NCBI RefSeq assembly: GCF_009362735.1
Contig: NZ_WHNP01000006.1
Span: 235,018 to 299,017 of the forward strand
Length of the DNA: 64,000 nucleotides
Direction of reading: 5' to 3'
Source: Paraburkholderia franconis
Lineage (GTDB): Bacteria > Pseudomonadota > Gammaproteobacteria > Burkholderiales > Burkholderiaceae
Both the position numbers and the translations under genes were made by a program. The notes under the pieces are model-generated. The model saw nothing but the letters and a program-made list of their open reading frames with translations. It was not told the DNA's origin and made no database searches. Positions 44,519-54,854 of this stretch are shown one piece after another. Every line of letters begins with the position of its first letter. The first letter of the stretch is position 1.

Positions 44519-46057
44519 GTGCGCGAAACTTCTCATCTGAGCCCCGTTCCTGCTCCCGCCGGCGCAGGGCTGCGCCTGGCGGCGTCGCACGGGTCCACGA
44601 CACCCGCCGCAACCGCCGCAACCGACGTGATTCCGACGGCCGTCGATCCGCGCGCCGCCGCGCGCATCCTGCTGTACGTCGCGCGCGCGCCCGACGACGC
44701 GCTCGTCGAGCATCTGAAAAGCCGCGGCTGGAACGTGCTCGTCGCGCGCTCGGCGCACGAGGTCGGACGGCTCATCAAGCCCGCGACGGTGTGCGCGGGC
44801 ATCGCCGACATGGCGAGCTTCGCGGCGCGCGACCTGCCCGGCCTCGAGGCGAGTCTGCGCGCGCAGCAGGTCGGCTGGATCGCGCTGGCGAATTCCGAGC
44901 GGCTCGCCGATCCTGACGTGCGGCGGCTGATCCGCCACTACTGCTTCGACTACGTGAAGATTCCCGTGGCGAACGCGACCATCGACTACCTGGTCGGCCA
45001 CGCGTACGGCATGGTCAATCTGTGCGACGCGGACATGCCGCTCGACACCACGAGCGCGAGCGACGACGAAATGGTCGGCACCTGCGAAGCGATGCAGCAA
45101 CTGTTCCGCACGATCCGCAAGGTCGCGAACACCGATGCGAGCGTGTTCATCTCGGGTGAATCGGGCACGGGCAAGGAGCTGACGGCACTCGCGATCCACG
45201 AGCGCTCGCCGCGCCGCAAGTTCCCGTTCGTCCCGATCAACTGCGGCGCGATTCCGCATCACCTGCTGCAATCGGAGCTGTTCGGCTACGAGCGCGGCGC
45301 GTTTACGGGCGCGAACCAGCGCAAGATCGGCCGCGTCGAGGCCGCCAACGGCGGCACGCTCTTTCTCGACGAAATCGGCGACCTGCCGATGGAAAGCCAG
45401 GCGAGCCTGCTGCGCTTTCTGCAGGAAGGCAAGATCGAGCGGCTCGGCGGCCATGAATCGATTCCCGTCGACGTGCGCATCATCTCCGCGACGCACGTCG
45501 ATCTCGAAGACGCGATGAGCGATGGGCGCTTCCGCTCGGACCTGTTCCATCGGCTGTGCGTGCTGCGCGTCGACGAGCCGCCGCTGCGCGCGCGTGGCAA
45601 GGACATCGAGCTGCTCGCGCATCACATCCTCGGCAAGTTCAAGACCGATAACGCGCGCAAGATTCGCGGCTTCACGCCGTCGGCGATCGAGGCGATGTAC
45701 AGCTATCACTGGCCGGGCAACGTGCGAGAGCTGATCAACCGCGTGCGCCGCGCGATCGTGATGGCGGAGAACAAGCTGATTTCCGCCGAAGACCTCGACC
45801 TTTCCCACTTCAGCGAACAGCAGACGACGAGCCTCGCGCAGGCCCGCGAAGCCGCCGAGAAGCGCGCGATCGAGGCCGCGCTGCTGCGGCACCGGCATCG
45901 TCTCAACGAGGCGGCGGCGGACCTCGGGATTTCGCGCGTGACGCTTTACAGGCTGATGGGCTCGCACGGTCTGCGCGATACGTCGAATGACGACAAGGCG
46001 GGCTTCAAAGGGGACGAGAAAGAGCTGTACGCCAGCGATCAGGACGCGCGCGAGTAG
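44519..46057 (+). CDS. Sigma-54 enhancer-binding activator (VpsR-like), last gene of the amyloid-like operon
   Basis: 512 residues from the GTG at 44519, 24 bp after the porin stop, so probably in the same transcript. It has a ~47-residue Pro/Ala-rich extension, a receiver-like domain (about 48-170), an AAA+ domain with GESGTGKE (213-220) and GAFTGA (260-265), and a Fis-type HTH ([18 protein letters not shown]). It is a paralog of the activator at 36017-37414, from which it differs mainly in the N-terminal extension and the C-terminal tail. It likely activates the operon promoter, giving positive feedback. The 3' end is followed by folA 144 bp later. Confidence 0.93.
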   Translation: MRETSHLSPVPAPAGAGLRLAASHGSTTPAATAATDVIPTAVDPRAAARILLYVARAPDDALVEHLKSRGWNVLVARSAHEVGRLIKPATVCAGIADMASFAARDLPGLEASLRAQQVGWIALANSERLADPDVRRLIRHYCFDYVKIPVANATIDYLVGHAYGMVNLCDADMPLDTTSASDDEMVGTCEAMQQLFRTIRKVANTDASVFISGESGTGKELTALAIHERSPRRKFPFVPINCGAIPHHLLQSELFGYERGAFTGANQRKIGRVEAANGGTLFLDEIGDLPMESQASLLRFLQEGKIERLGGHESIPVDVRIISATHVDLEDAMSDGRFRSDLFHRLCVLRVDEPPLRARGKDIELLAHHILGKFKTDNARKIRGFTPSAIEAMYSYHWPGNVRELINRVRRAIVMAENKLISAEDLDLSHFSEQQTTSLAQAREAAEKRAIEAALLRHRHRLNEAAADLGISRVTLYRLMGSHGLRDTSNDDKAGFKGDEKELYASDQDARE

Positions 46058-46201
46058 CGCCCTCTGCGCCCGATCTGAGCGACCTATAGCGATGCGAGCG
46101 GCGCGGGCCGCCTCGCACGCTGCGCGGCGTGCTCGTCCCTGCGGCGCGCGCTCGGGTAGAATCGGCTTCCGCTTTCCGCTACCCGTTCCATACTTTTTCG
46201 C

Positions 46202-46702
46202 ATGACGACGCTCACCCTGATCGTCGCTCGCGCCCGCAATGGCGTGATCGGCCGTGACAACCAGCTGCCCTGGCGGCTTCCCGAAGACCTCGCTTTCTTC
46301 AAGCGCACGACGATGGGCGCGCCCATCGTGATGGGCCGCAAGACGCACGAATCGATTGCTCGCGTGCTGCCGGGACGGCGCAATATCGTCGTCACGCGCG
46401 ATGCGCAGCGTCGGTTCGCCGGCTGCGACACCGTCACGAATCTCGACGACGCACTGGCGCTCGCGGCACGCGACAACGCGTCCGAGGCGTTTTTGATCGG
46501 CGGCGCGCAGCTGTACGAAGAAGGCTTGCGACGCGCGGACAAGATGATCGTCACCGAGATTCACGCGGACTTCGAAGGCGATGCGACGTTCCCCGCGCCC
46601 GATCCCGCGCAGTGGGAAGAAGTCGCGCGCGAGACGCATCGCGCGAAAGAGCCGAACCATTTCGAATATGCGTTCGTGACGTACCGGCGCAAGGCGCGTT
46701 GA
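46202..46702 (+). CDS. folA: Dihydrofolate reductase
   Basis: 166 residues. It reduces dihydrofolate to THF, recycling the cofactor consumed by ThyA. Conserved: [20 protein letters not shown] with the active-site [16 protein letters not shown], then [20 protein letters not shown] and [14 protein letters not shown]. The ATG is at 46202. A strong terminator lies after the stop. Confidence 0.96.
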   Translation: MTTLTLIVARARNGVIGRDNQLPWRLPEDLAFFKRTTMGAPIVMGRKTHESIARVLPGRRNIVVTRDAQRRFAGCDTVTNLDDALALAARDNASEAFLIGGAQLYEEGLRRADKMIVTEIHADFEGDATFPAPDPAQWEEVARETHRAKEPNHFEYAFVTYRRKAR

Positions 46703-46730
46703 GCAAGAGACGCTCGCGCTGCGCAAAGAA

Positions 46731-46760
46731 AAAAGCCACGGAATCGCTTCCGTGGCTTTT
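46731..46760. terminator. Bidirectional terminator between folA and pmbA
   Basis: AAAAGCCACGGAA pairs with TTCCGTGGCTTTT over 13 bp around a 4-nt loop, with U-rich 3' sides in both directions. Confidence 0.9.
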
Positions 46761-46809
46761 GCGTTTTTGAGGCGGCTTACGCCCCGATTTACCGCCTGCT
46801 GTGTACCGC

Positions 46810-48180
46810 TTATTGCCCCGCGACAGTCATCCGCTCGATCAGCACCGAGCCCGTCTGCTTGGTGCCGCGCACGATCGTATCCGCGCCGATCGCGACAATA
46901 TGCCGGAACATTTCCTGCAACGTGCTCGCGACCGTGATCTCCTCGACCGGGTACTGGATCTTGCCGTTCTCGACCCAGAAGCCCGACGCGCCGCGCGAAT
47001 AATCGCCCGTCACGTAGTTGACGCCCTGCCCCATCAGTTCCGTCAGCAGCAGGCCCGTGCCGAGCTTGCGCAGCATTTCCTCGAAGTCGTCCGTGTCCTG
47101 CGTGAGCGCGCTGCGCAGCGACAGGTTGTGCGAACCGCCCGCGTTGCCCGTCGTCGGCATGCCGAGCTTGCGCGCGGAATACGTCGACAGGAAATAGCCT
47201 TCGACGACGCCGTCCTTCACGACGGCGCGCTGCTTCGTGCGCACACCTTCTTCGTCGAACGGCGCGCTGCCCATTGCGCGCGGCACATGCGGGTCTTCGA
47301 CGATCTGCACATGCGGCGCGAACACCGGCTTGCCGAGACTGTCGACGAGAAACGACGTCTTGCGATACAGCGCGCCGCCGCTCGTTGCCTGCACGAACGC
47401 GCCGAGCAGGCCCGCCGCGAGCGGCGCCTCGAACAGCACAGGCACCTTGCGCGTGTCGAGTCCGCGCGCGCCCATGCGCGCGAGCGCGCGCTCGGCGGCG
47501 TAGCGGCCCACCGCCTCGGGATCGGCCAACTCGCCTGCGCTGCGCTTCGACGTGTACCAGTCGTCGCGCTGCATGTTGCGGCCGCTGCCCGCAATCGGCG
47601 CGCACGCCACGTAGTGCCGCGAGTACGGATAGCCGGAGAGAAAGCCGCGCGACGTGCCCAGCACGAACTGCGAATGCTGCGCCGATACGCTCGCGCCTTC
47701 CGAGTTCTTGATCAGCGGGCTCGTGGCGAATGCGGCGTCTTCCGCGCGGCGCGCGAGTTCGACGGCTTCGTCCGCATCCAGATTCCACGGGTGATACAAG
47801 TCGAGATCGCGCGGATCGGCTTCGAGCAGCTCTTCTTCGGCGAGGCCCGCGCAGTCGTCTTCCGCCGTGAAGCGCGCGATGTTGTACGCGGCCATCACCG
47901 TGTCCTTCAGCGCTTCGGGCGAAAAGTCAGACGTACTCGCGTTGCCGCGCTTGTTGCCGATGAAGACCGTCACGCCGACCATCTTGTCGCGGTTGTGCTC
48001 GATCGTCTCGACTTCGCCGCGCCGCACGGAGACGGACAGGCCATCGCCTTCGGAGATTTCGGTTGCCGCATCGGTTGCGCCGAGCGACTTTGCGTGGCGA
48101 AGAATGTCGGAGGCGATTTCCTTCAGTTCGTCCTGCGTGTGCGGGAAAAAGCGTTGCCGGACTTCCATGTCTGCAGCCAT
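46810..48180 (-). CDS. pmbA: Metalloprotease PmbA/TldE
   Basis: 456 residues, the normal size. TldD and TldE act together on modified peptides and antitoxins. Recognisable parts are EISEGDGLSVSVRRGEVETI in the N-terminal domain, GYPYSRHYVACAPIAG and the C-terminal ITVASTLQEMFRHIVAIGAD. It is divergent from yjgA, the usual neighbour arrangement. Confidence 0.94.
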   Translation of the reverse strand: MAADMEVRQRFFPHTQDELKEIASDILRHAKSLGATDAATEISEGDGLSVSVRRGEVETIEHNRDKMVGVTVFIGNKRGNASTSDFSPEALKDTVMAAYNIARFTAEDDCAGLAEEELLEADPRDLDLYHPWNLDADEAVELARRAEDAAFATSPLIKNSEGASVSAQHSQFVLGTSRGFLSGYPYSRHYVACAPIAGSGRNMQRDDWYTSKRSAGELADPEAVGRYAAERALARMGARGLDTRKVPVLFEAPLAAGLLGAFVQATSGGALYRKTSFLVDSLGKPVFAPHVQIVEDPHVPRAMGSAPFDEEGVRTKQRAVVKDGVVEGYFLSTYSARKLGMPTTGNAGGSHNLSLRSALTQDTDDFEEMLRKLGTGLLLTELMGQGVNYVTGDYSRGASGFWVENGKIQYPVEEITVASTLQEMFRHIVAIGADTIVRGTKQTGSVLIERMTVAGQ

Positions 48181-48420
48181 TGTCGTTTGCCGTCCTCAGT
48201 TGCCGTGCGGTCTGGGCCGAAGCCCGCGAGAGTTCGTCGTCGCAAGTTGCCCTGCTTCGCCGGCCTGTGCGCCGACGCATCCCGCGATCATAGCAAGCTC
48301 TACGCCGCTGCACCTGGCATTCGCAAACGCCTTGTACGGCACAATGCACGGCGCGGGCGAAGCGGCTGACGCGACGTGCAGCGGGCTTGGCGACAGGCCC
48401 GGCAAGTTACAATAACGCGC

Positions 48421-49035
48421 ATGACACGCAAAACCCGCATTCAACCGATAACACCCGCTGACGTCGACGACGACAACGGGTATGACCGTCCCAGCAAATC
48501 GCAACTGAAGCGCGAAATGCACGCGTTGCAAGGGCTGGGCGAAGAGCTCGCCGCGCTGCCGAAAGACGCGCTGAAGCGCATGCCGATGCCGGAAGCGCTC
48601 GACGAAGCAATACGCGAGGCGCGCCGCATCACCGATCACGAAGGCAAGCGCCGCCAGATGCAGTACGTCGGCAAGGTGATGCGCGGCCTGACCGACGACG
48701 AAACAGGCTCGCTGCGCGAGGCGCTCGACACGTACAAGGGCGTCAACAAGGCCGAGACGGCGCGCCTGCACTGGATCGAGCGCACGCGCGAGCAGCTGCT
48801 CGCCGACGACGCCGCGCTGACGGAATTCATCCGCGTGCATCCCGATGCCGATCCGCAGCAGGGCCGCACGCTGATCCGCAATGCGCGCAAGGAAGTGCAG
48901 CAAGGCAAGCCGCCGCGCTATTTCCGCGAGCTGTTCCAGTGGATCAAGAACGCGGACGGCGCCGGCACCGATGCGGACGAAGACGAAGCCGCTACCCACG
49001 ATTCGGACGACGACGATGACGATTCCCACGCGTAA
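48421..49035 (+). CDS. yjgA: Ribosome-associated protein YjgA/DarP
   Basis: 204 residues from the ATG at 48421 ([10 protein letters not shown]). It begins with basic/acidic residues, then [20 protein letters not shown] and RREAR-type helices; the last ~30 residues are an acidic tail rich in Asp. The family binds the pre-50S subunit. Its end overlaps mog by 20 bp. Confidence 0.92.
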   Translation: MTRKTRIQPITPADVDDDNGYDRPSKSQLKREMHALQGLGEELAALPKDALKRMPMPEALDEAIREARRITDHEGKRRQMQYVGKVMRGLTDDETGSLREALDTYKGVNKAETARLHWIERTREQLLADDAALTEFIRVHPDADPQQGRTLIRNARKEVQQGKPPRYFRELFQWIKNADGAGTDADEDEAATHDSDDDDDDSHA

Positions 49036-49642
49036 TCATCCCGACGAGCTGATCGTCGGCCTTGTATCGATCAGCGACCGCGCAAGCACGGGCGTCTACG
49101 AGGACAAGGGCATACCTTCGTTGCAGGAGTGGCTCGGCAGCGCGCTCACGTCGCCGTTTCGCACGGAAACGCGCCTGATCCAGGACGACGCGCCGACCAT
49201 CACGAAGACGCTGATCGAACTGGTCGACGAAGCGGGCTGCGATCTCGTGCTGACGACGGGCGGCACGGGCCCCGCGCGCCGTGACGTGACGCCCGAGGCG
49301 ACGCTTGCGGCCGGGACGAAGGAAATGCCGGGCTTCGGTGAGCAGATGCGGCAGATCAGCCTGAACTTCGTGCCGACGGCGATCCTGTCGCGTCAGGTGG
49401 CCGTGATCCGCGAGACGGCCGAACGCGCCGCGCTGATCATCAATCTGCCCGGGCAGCCGAAGTCGATCAGGGAGACGCTGGAAGGCCTGCGCGACGAGGC
49501 AGGCAAAGTGAAGGTGCCGGGCATTTTCGCCGCCGTGCCGTATTGCATCGATCTGATCGGCGGCCCGTACATCGAGACGAACGCCGACGTCGTGGCGGCG
49601 TTCCGACCGAAGAGCGCGATACGCGCCCCACGGCAGGGTTGA
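49016..49642 (+). CDS. mog: Molybdopterin adenylyltransferase Mog
   Basis: 208 residues from the ATG at 49016 ([15 protein letters not shown]), overlapping the yjgA end. It adenylates molybdopterin before MoeA inserts molybdenum. The family pattern is seen as [39 protein letters not shown] and [14 protein letters not shown]. It lies about 44 kb from the other Moco genes. Confidence 0.94.
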   Translation: MTIPTRNHPDELIVGLVSISDRASTGVYEDKGIPSLQEWLGSALTSPFRTETRLIQDDAPTITKTLIELVDEAGCDLVLTTGGTGPARRDVTPEATLAAGTKEMPGFGEQMRQISLNFVPTAILSRQVAVIRETAERAALIINLPGQPKSIRETLEGLRDEAGKVKVPGIFAAVPYCIDLIGGPYIETNADVVAAFRPKSAIRAPRQG

Positions 49643-49643
49643 T

Positions 49644-50273
49644 TTATTTGGCTGGCGCGTCGGTGGACGGCGCGTCGGCGACCGTGCCCGCTGCCGGGAT
49701 CAAGAAATGCTCGCGGTAGTAGCGCAGTTCGTCGATCGATTCGTGGATGTCGGCGAGCGCCGTATGCATCGCGCGCTTCTGGAAACCCTTGTAGATCGCC
49801 GGTTGCCAGCGGCGGCACAGTTCCTTCAGCGTGCTGACGTCGAGGTTGCGGTAATGGAAGAACGTTTCGAGTTCGGGCATCCAGCGCGCCATGAATCGGC
49901 GGTCCTGGCAGATCGAGTTGCCGCACATCGGCGACTTGCCGGGCGGCACGTACTGGCCGAGGAACGCGCGGATCTGCCCGGTCGCGTCGGCTTCCGTCAC
50001 CGTCGACGCGCGCACGCGGTCGATCAGCCCCGAACGGCCGTGCGTGTTCTTGTTCCAGTCGTCCATCTTGCCGAGCGTTTCGTCGCTCTGGTGGATCGCG
50101 AGCACGGGGCCTTCGACGACTTTATCGAGTGTCGAATTGGTCACGACGACAGCGATTTCGATGATGCGGTCGTTGTCGGGATCGAGCCCCGTCATTTCCA
50201 TGTCGAGCCAGACGAGGTTCATATCGCTGCGCACGAGCGGCGGCTGATCGACGGATTCGATAATGTCAGTCAT
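49644..50273 (-). CDS. orn: Oligoribonuclease
   Basis: 209 residues from the ATG at 50273 ([10 protein letters not shown]). It degrades 2-5 nt RNAs and pGpG, so it finishes c-di-GMP breakdown. The DEDDh residues are visible: [13 protein letters not shown] (Asp, Glu), [10 protein letters not shown] (Asp) and the last motif with [10 protein letters not shown]. It is convergent with mog. Confidence 0.95.
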   Translation of the reverse strand: MTDIIESVDQPPLVRSDMNLVWLDMEMTGLDPDNDRIIEIAVVVTNSTLDKVVEGPVLAIHQSDETLGKMDDWNKNTHGRSGLIDRVRASTVTEADATGQIRAFLGQYVPPGKSPMCGNSICQDRRFMARWMPELETFFHYRNLDVSTLKELCRRWQPAIYKGFQKRAMHTALADIHESIDELRYYREHFLIPAAGTVADAPSTDAPAK

Positions 50274-50403
50274 TGAGGGCAACCTTGGTTTGGAACGGCG
50301 CGAGCGGGACAGGCGACACCCGCAATGGGCCAACGATGGCGCGCTCCCGCCCGCAGACAGGAACAAACATATAATTCTCGCATAGAACCCACGGATTCCC
50401 CGG

Positions 50404-51663
50404 ATGCCTACTCTGTACTTCACTGTTCTGTTCGTGATCGCCGTGGCGGCGATGGTCGGCATGAAGCTCTGGCTCGCGTCGCGCCAGGTCCGCTTTGTCG
50501 CGGCGCACCGTGAAAGGGTGCCGCAGCAGTTCGCGGGCACGATCGCCCTCTCCGCGCATCAGCGCGCCGCCGACTACACAATCGAACGCACGCGGCTGAC
50601 GATGATGGAAATCATCGTCAGCGCGGCCGTGCTGATCGTGCTCACGCTGCTCGGCGGCGTGCAGATTCTCGATATCGCCATCGGCGACTGGTTCGGCCAG
50701 GGCTATATCGGGCAGATCGCGCTGGTCGCGGCCGTGATCGCGATCACGAGCGCCGTCGACCTGCCGTTCGACTACTACCGCCAGTTCGTGATCGAACAGC
50801 GCTTCGGCTTCAACCGGATGACGAAGCGCATCTTCTTCGTCGACCGCATCAAGGGCGTGCTGCTCGGCGCCGCTTTCGGCCTGCCGCTGCTGTTTGTCGT
50901 GCTGTGGCTGATGAACCAGGCGGGCGCGTACTGGTGGTGGTGGGCGTGGGTCGTCTGGGTCGTGTTCCAGATGCTCGTGCTGGTCCTCTATCCGACCTTC
51001 ATCGCGCCGATATTCAACAAGTTCGAGCCGCTGAGGGACGAAGCGCTCGTTCATCGCATCGACGCGCTGATGAAGCGCTGCGGCTTCGCCGCGAAGGGCC
51101 TGTTCGTGATGGACGGCAGCCGCCGCTCCGCGCACGGCAATGCGTATTTCACGGGCTTCGGCTCGTCGAAGCGCATCGTGTTCTTCGATACGCTGCTCTC
51201 GCGGCTGTCGGGCAGCGAGATCGAAGCGGTGCTCGCGCACGAACTCGGCCACTTCAAGCGCCGCCATGTGATCAAGCGGATGATCGTCACGTTCGCGATC
51301 AGCCTTGCGATGCTTGCGCTGCTCGGCTGGCTCGCGCAGCGCACGTGGTTCTTCGAAGGCCTCGGCGTGCAGCCGTCGATGACGGGCAGCAACGACGGGC
51401 TCGCGCTCGTGCTCTTCTTCCTCGCGGTGCCCGTGTTCCTGTTCTTCGTGACGCCGCTCGGCAGCCTCTTCTCACGCAAACATGAGTTCGAAGCCGACGC
51501 GTTCGCCGCGACGCAGACGGACGCGAGGGATCTCGTCAACGCGCTTGTGAAGCTGTACGAGGATAACGCATCGACGCTCACGCCCGATCCGCTCTACACG
51601 GCGTTCTACTACTCGCATCCGCCCGCCTCGCAGCGGATCGACCGGCTGCTGCGTCACGCATGA
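50404..51663 (+). CDS. M48 family metallopeptidase (Ste24-type)
   Basis: 419 residues with several membrane helices. The zinc-binding motif HELGH is at about residue 279 ([12 protein letters not shown]), with the third ligand region [12 protein letters not shown]. It resembles CAAX-protease/Ste24-type membrane proteases that clip membrane proteins or lipoproteins. It is followed by rsgA with a 4-bp overlap. Confidence 0.92.
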   Translation: MPTLYFTVLFVIAVAAMVGMKLWLASRQVRFVAAHRERVPQQFAGTIALSAHQRAADYTIERTRLTMMEIIVSAAVLIVLTLLGGVQILDIAIGDWFGQGYIGQIALVAAVIAITSAVDLPFDYYRQFVIEQRFGFNRMTKRIFFVDRIKGVLLGAAFGLPLLFVVLWLMNQAGAYWWWWAWVVWVVFQMLVLVLYPTFIAPIFNKFEPLRDEALVHRIDALMKRCGFAAKGLFVMDGSRRSAHGNAYFTGFGSSKRIVFFDTLLSRLSGSEIEAVLAHELGHFKRRHVIKRMIVTFAISLAMLALLGWLAQRTWFFEGLGVQPSMTGSNDGLALVLFFLAVPVFLFFVTPLGSLFSRKHEFEADAFAATQTDARDLVNALVKLYEDNASTLTPDPLYTAFYYSHPPASQRIDRLLRHA

Positions 51664-52613
51664 GCGGCCGCTCACCGAAAGCGCTGCGCGCGGCAGCCGC
51701 CAGCGAGCGCGCGCAGGAACGCACGCGCGGCCTCGTGATCGCCGCGCATGGCCGTCACTACATCGTCGCGCCCGAGGACGGCGGCGCGATGCTGCAATGC
51801 TTTCCGCGCGGCAAGCGCAGCGAGATCGCCGTCGGCGACCAGGTGCTGTACGAGCCGACTTCCGCCGATCAGGGCGTGATTGTCGAGATCGGCGAGCGGC
51901 GCAACCTGCTCTATCGCTCGGATCAGTACAAGTCGAAGCTCTTCGCGGCGAATCTCGATCAGTTGCTGATCGTGCTCGCGACCGAGCCGCATTTCAGCGA
52001 AGACCTGCTCGGACGCGCGCTCGTCGCCGCGGAAGAGAACGAACTGAAGCCGCTGATCGTGCTGAACAAGATCGACGTCGAGGCCGCGTTGCCGCTCGCG
52101 CGCAAGCGGCTCGAACTGTATCGCGGGCTCGGCTATACCGTGCTCGAAGTGTCGATCAAGACGCAGCCGGAAGCCGCCCGAGAAACGCTCGCCGAACATC
52201 TGCGCGGACATTCGACGCTGCTGCTCGGCCAGTCGGGCATGGGCAAGTCGACGCTCGTGAATCTGCTGATTCCCAATGCGGAAGTCGCGACGCGCGAAAT
52301 CTCGACGGCGCTCAACAGCGGCCGTCACACGACGACATTTACGCGTCTCTACCCGCTTCCCGGCGGCGAAGGCGCGCTGATCGACTCGCCGGGCTTTCAG
52401 GAATTCGGCCTGCACCATCTGACGGAAGGCAAGCTCGAGCGCGCGTTTCCGGAGTTCAGGCCGCTCTTGCCGAACTGCCGCTTCTACAACTGCCATCATC
52501 TGCATGAGCCGGGATGCGCGATTCTCGACGCCATCGCCGATGGCCGCATCGCGAAGGAGCGGCACGCGCTCTATGCGCAGCTCGTGCACGAGGCGAGCCA
52601 GATCGTCCGCTGA
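51660..52613 (+). CDS. rsgA: Ribosome small-subunit GTPase RsgA
   Basis: 317 residues. A circularly permuted GTPase: the N-terminal OB domain (about 20-85), then LNKID (G4) before [14 protein letters not shown] (G1) and the G3 DSPGF, and a zinc-binding C-terminus with [14 protein letters not shown]. It assists 30S maturation. Its start is coupled to the M48 protease gene. Confidence 0.95.
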   Translation: MSGRSPKALRAAAASERAQERTRGLVIAAHGRHYIVAPEDGGAMLQCFPRGKRSEIAVGDQVLYEPTSADQGVIVEIGERRNLLYRSDQYKSKLFAANLDQLLIVLATEPHFSEDLLGRALVAAEENELKPLIVLNKIDVEAALPLARKRLELYRGLGYTVLEVSIKTQPEAARETLAEHLRGHSTLLLGQSGMGKSTLVNLLIPNAEVATREISTALNSGRHTTTFTRLYPLPGGEGALIDSPGFQEFGLHHLTEGKLERAFPEFRPLLPNCRFYNCHHLHEPGCAILDAIADGRIAKERHALYAQLVHEASQIVR

Positions 52614-52621
52614 TATTGATC

Positions 52622-52945
52622 ATGATGAAGCTCATGCGCGCGCCCAATGTCGTGATCGGACAGCATTGGATCAATCTGCTGGCTGCGGCGGGCATCGCGT
52701 GCGAGTTGCACAACCGCTATCTGAGCGGCGCGATCGGCGAGATTCCGGCAGATCAATGCGCGCCGGAACTGTGGCTCGTCGACGAACGCGACGAAATGCT
52801 CGCGAGGAAAGTGATCGACGCGGCACGCAACGGGCCTGCTGCCGACGCGCCCGGATGGCGCTGCATGCATTGCGGCGAATGGCTCGAAGCGCAGTTCACC
52901 GTGTGCTGGAATTGCGGAACGGCGCGCGATCCGTTGGAAGGCTGA
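52622..52945 (+). CDS. DUF2007 / zinc-ribbon protein
   Basis: 107 residues; ATGs at 52622 and 52625 are equally possible. The N-terminal part (about 5-60) is a ferredoxin-like DUF2007 signal-transducing fold (INLLAAAGIACELHNRYLSG). The C-terminus has a four-Cys zinc ribbon, CMHCGEW and CWNCGTA. The role is unknown; the gene follows rsgA closely. Confidence 0.85.
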   Translation: MMKLMRAPNVVIGQHWINLLAAAGIACELHNRYLSGAIGEIPADQCAPELWLVDERDEMLARKVIDAARNGPAADAPGWRCMHCGEWLEAQFTVCWNCGTARDPLEG

Positions 52946-53013
52946 AGGCGCGTTTCAGCGTGCCGCGCGCTGGCTGGCGTTTGGCCTTTCGTGCTGGGGA
53001 TTGGCGTCGGCGT

Positions 53014-53952
53014 TTATGCAAGCCAGACCGCGATGGTCAGCATCAGCAGCAGGATCATCCACAGGATGACGGCTCGCCACACGAGGCCCACCGCCGATTG
53101 CAGCGTGCGCGGCGTGCAGTCGTCGCCGACGGTCATCGGGCCGCCGTCTCCCGTCGCCAGCGCATCGAGGCTCGACACTTCGGCAAGCGGGCCCGCGAGC
53201 CGCGCGCCCAACGCGCCGCTGCCGGCGGCGAGCAACACGCCGTCGTTCGTATCGGGCCATTGGCGCGTGTGATTGCGCCATGCGTAAATCGCATCCTCGA
53301 AGTTGCCGACGATCGCAAAGCCGAGCGACGTCAGGCGCGCCGGAATCCAGTCGATCACGAAGAACGCGCGCTGCGCGAACGTGGAGAATGCAACGGTCCG
53401 GTCGTCGGCGGGCTGCGACCAGGCGCGTGCCAGATACTCGGCCGTGCGATACAGCACCGCGCCCGCCGGGCCGACGGGAATCAGGAACCAGAAGAACACG
53501 CCGAACACATGCCGGTGCGACGCGACCACGGCATGAATCAGCGTGTGACGCACGATCTCGCTGACGGGCATGTCGACGGTATCGATGCCCGTCCATTCGT
53601 TGAGGATTTCGCGCGCGCGCGGCACGTCGTCGTTGTTCAACGACAGATGGATATCCGTGAAATAGTGGCTGAACTGGCGGAAGCCCAGCGTGAAGTACAG
53701 CACCGCGACGTTCCACAGGAACGCGAGCACGAAGTGAATCTCGTACAGCACGAAGTAGATCAGGCCGACGACGAGCGTCCATGGCAACACGACGACCAGC
53801 CAGGCAAGGAAGCCGTGCTTTTCCTTACCGGCATCGAAGCCGTGCGCCGTCGATTCCGCATGGTATTGAAAGAGTGCCGCAACGGGATTGTTCGGCGACA
53901 GCGCGCGCGCCTGTTCGAGGATGAGGGCCAACAATACGGAGAAAAAAGTCAT
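53014..53952 (-). CDS. CobD/CbiB family membrane protein
   Basis: 312 residues with four to five hydrophobic segments, beginning FFSVLLALILEQARALS and containing FTDIHLSLNNDDVPRAREIL and VASHRHVFGVFFWFLIP. It fits the CobD/CbiB (and AmpE-like) group. Without other cobalamin genes nearby, a role in B12 synthesis is uncertain; such stand-alone copies are common in Burkholderia. Confidence 0.88.
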   Translation of the reverse strand: MTFFSVLLALILEQARALSPNNPVAALFQYHAESTAHGFDAGKEKHGFLAWLVVVLPWTLVVGLIYFVLYEIHFVLAFLWNVAVLYFTLGFRQFSHYFTDIHLSLNNDDVPRAREILNEWTGIDTVDMPVSEIVRHTLIHAVVASHRHVFGVFFWFLIPVGPAGAVLYRTAEYLARAWSQPADDRTVAFSTFAQRAFFVIDWIPARLTSLGFAIVGNFEDAIYAWRNHTRQWPDTNDGVLLAAGSGALGARLAGPLAEVSSLDALATGDGGPMTVGDDCTPRTLQSAVGLVWRAVILWMILLLMLTIAVWLA

Positions 53953-54105
53953 GCGAGGCGCCGTGCTATTCGAGTTCTTGACGAGCGGTTCTGTCTTGCC
54001 GAGCTATCGGAATTGGTCATAACGATAGCACAGGGTCGGATGGGGCTGAGAGGCCGCGATTACAGACGCACTACAGCCGGCCCCGCGCGTCGCGCCCGCC
54101 TGGTG

Positions 54106-54804
54106 TCAAGCGGCGAGGAAGCGATAGAAATTGCGCAACATGCCCGCCGTTGCGCCCCAGATGAAGTAATGGCCGCCCGCTTCGCCGCGCGGATAAGGCA
54201 TTGCAAAAAAACGACGCTCGCCGCCTTCCCAGCACAACACGCGCACCTGATGATTGCTCGGCTCCATCAGAAAGCGCAGCGGCACCTCGAAGATTTCCGC
54301 GACTTCAAACGAATCCGCCTTCACCGAAAACGGCGGATGAACGAGACCGACGACAGGCGTCACGCGAAAGCCCGTGCCCGTCAGATATTCGGGCAACGCG
54401 CCGAGCACTTCGACACGAGACGGATCAAGACCGACTTCTTCCTGCGCTTCGCGCAACGCGGTTGCCGTCACAGTGGCGTCGGCGGGTTCGTGACGGCCGC
54501 CCGGAAAGCTGACCTGCCCTGCGTGGTCGTTGAGATGATCGGCGCGCAGCGTGAGCAGCACGCTCAGGCCCTCATCGCGAACGACGAGCGGCACCAGCAC
54601 CGCCGCGACGCGCGGATCGCCCGTTTCGCGCCAGCGGACTTCGCGCGTCTCCTGCTCCCACGGCAGATTCTGCTCGAAGCGAGCGCGCAGGCCATCGGGC
54701 GTCAGGCGGTCGGAGACGACGGCGGGCAGATCGGCATCTGTCGCCTCGACAGGCAAGGCTTCGGGGTCAAATACGGGACGGGCGGGGCGTGAAGGGGCGG
54801 TCAA
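54106..54804 (-). CDS. CoA pyrophosphatase, Nudix family
   Basis: 232 residues if it starts at the TTG at 54804 (TAPSRPARPVFDP); no in-frame ATG lies nearby, and the upstream frame runs into the rplS terminator. The Nudix box GGRHEPADATVTATALREAQ continues with EEVGLD, preceded by HAGQVSFP, which is the CoA-specific NuCoA signature. It hydrolyses CoA or its oxidised forms. Confidence 0.85.
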   Translation of the reverse strand: MTAPSRPARPVFDPEALPVEATDADLPAVVSDRLTPDGLRARFEQNLPWEQETREVRWRETGDPRVAAVLVPLVVRDEGLSVLLTLRADHLNDHAGQVSFPGGRHEPADATVTATALREAQEEVGLDPSRVEVLGALPEYLTGTGFRVTPVVGLVHPPFSVKADSFEVAEIFEVPLRFLMEPSNHQVRVLCWEGGERRFFAMPYPRGEAGGHYFIWGATAGMLRNFYRFLAA

Positions 54805-54854
54805 TGGAAGTCTCGAACCAGCGCTTGTGGGACATAGCGCTATTTTGACCTGGC

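Noticed and set aside
42941..47788. 1615-codon leftward frame opposite the porin, activator, folA and pmbA
   Set aside because: It is an artefact of GC-rich codon bias: it is antisense to several well-supported genes and its translation is Arg/His/Ala noise.
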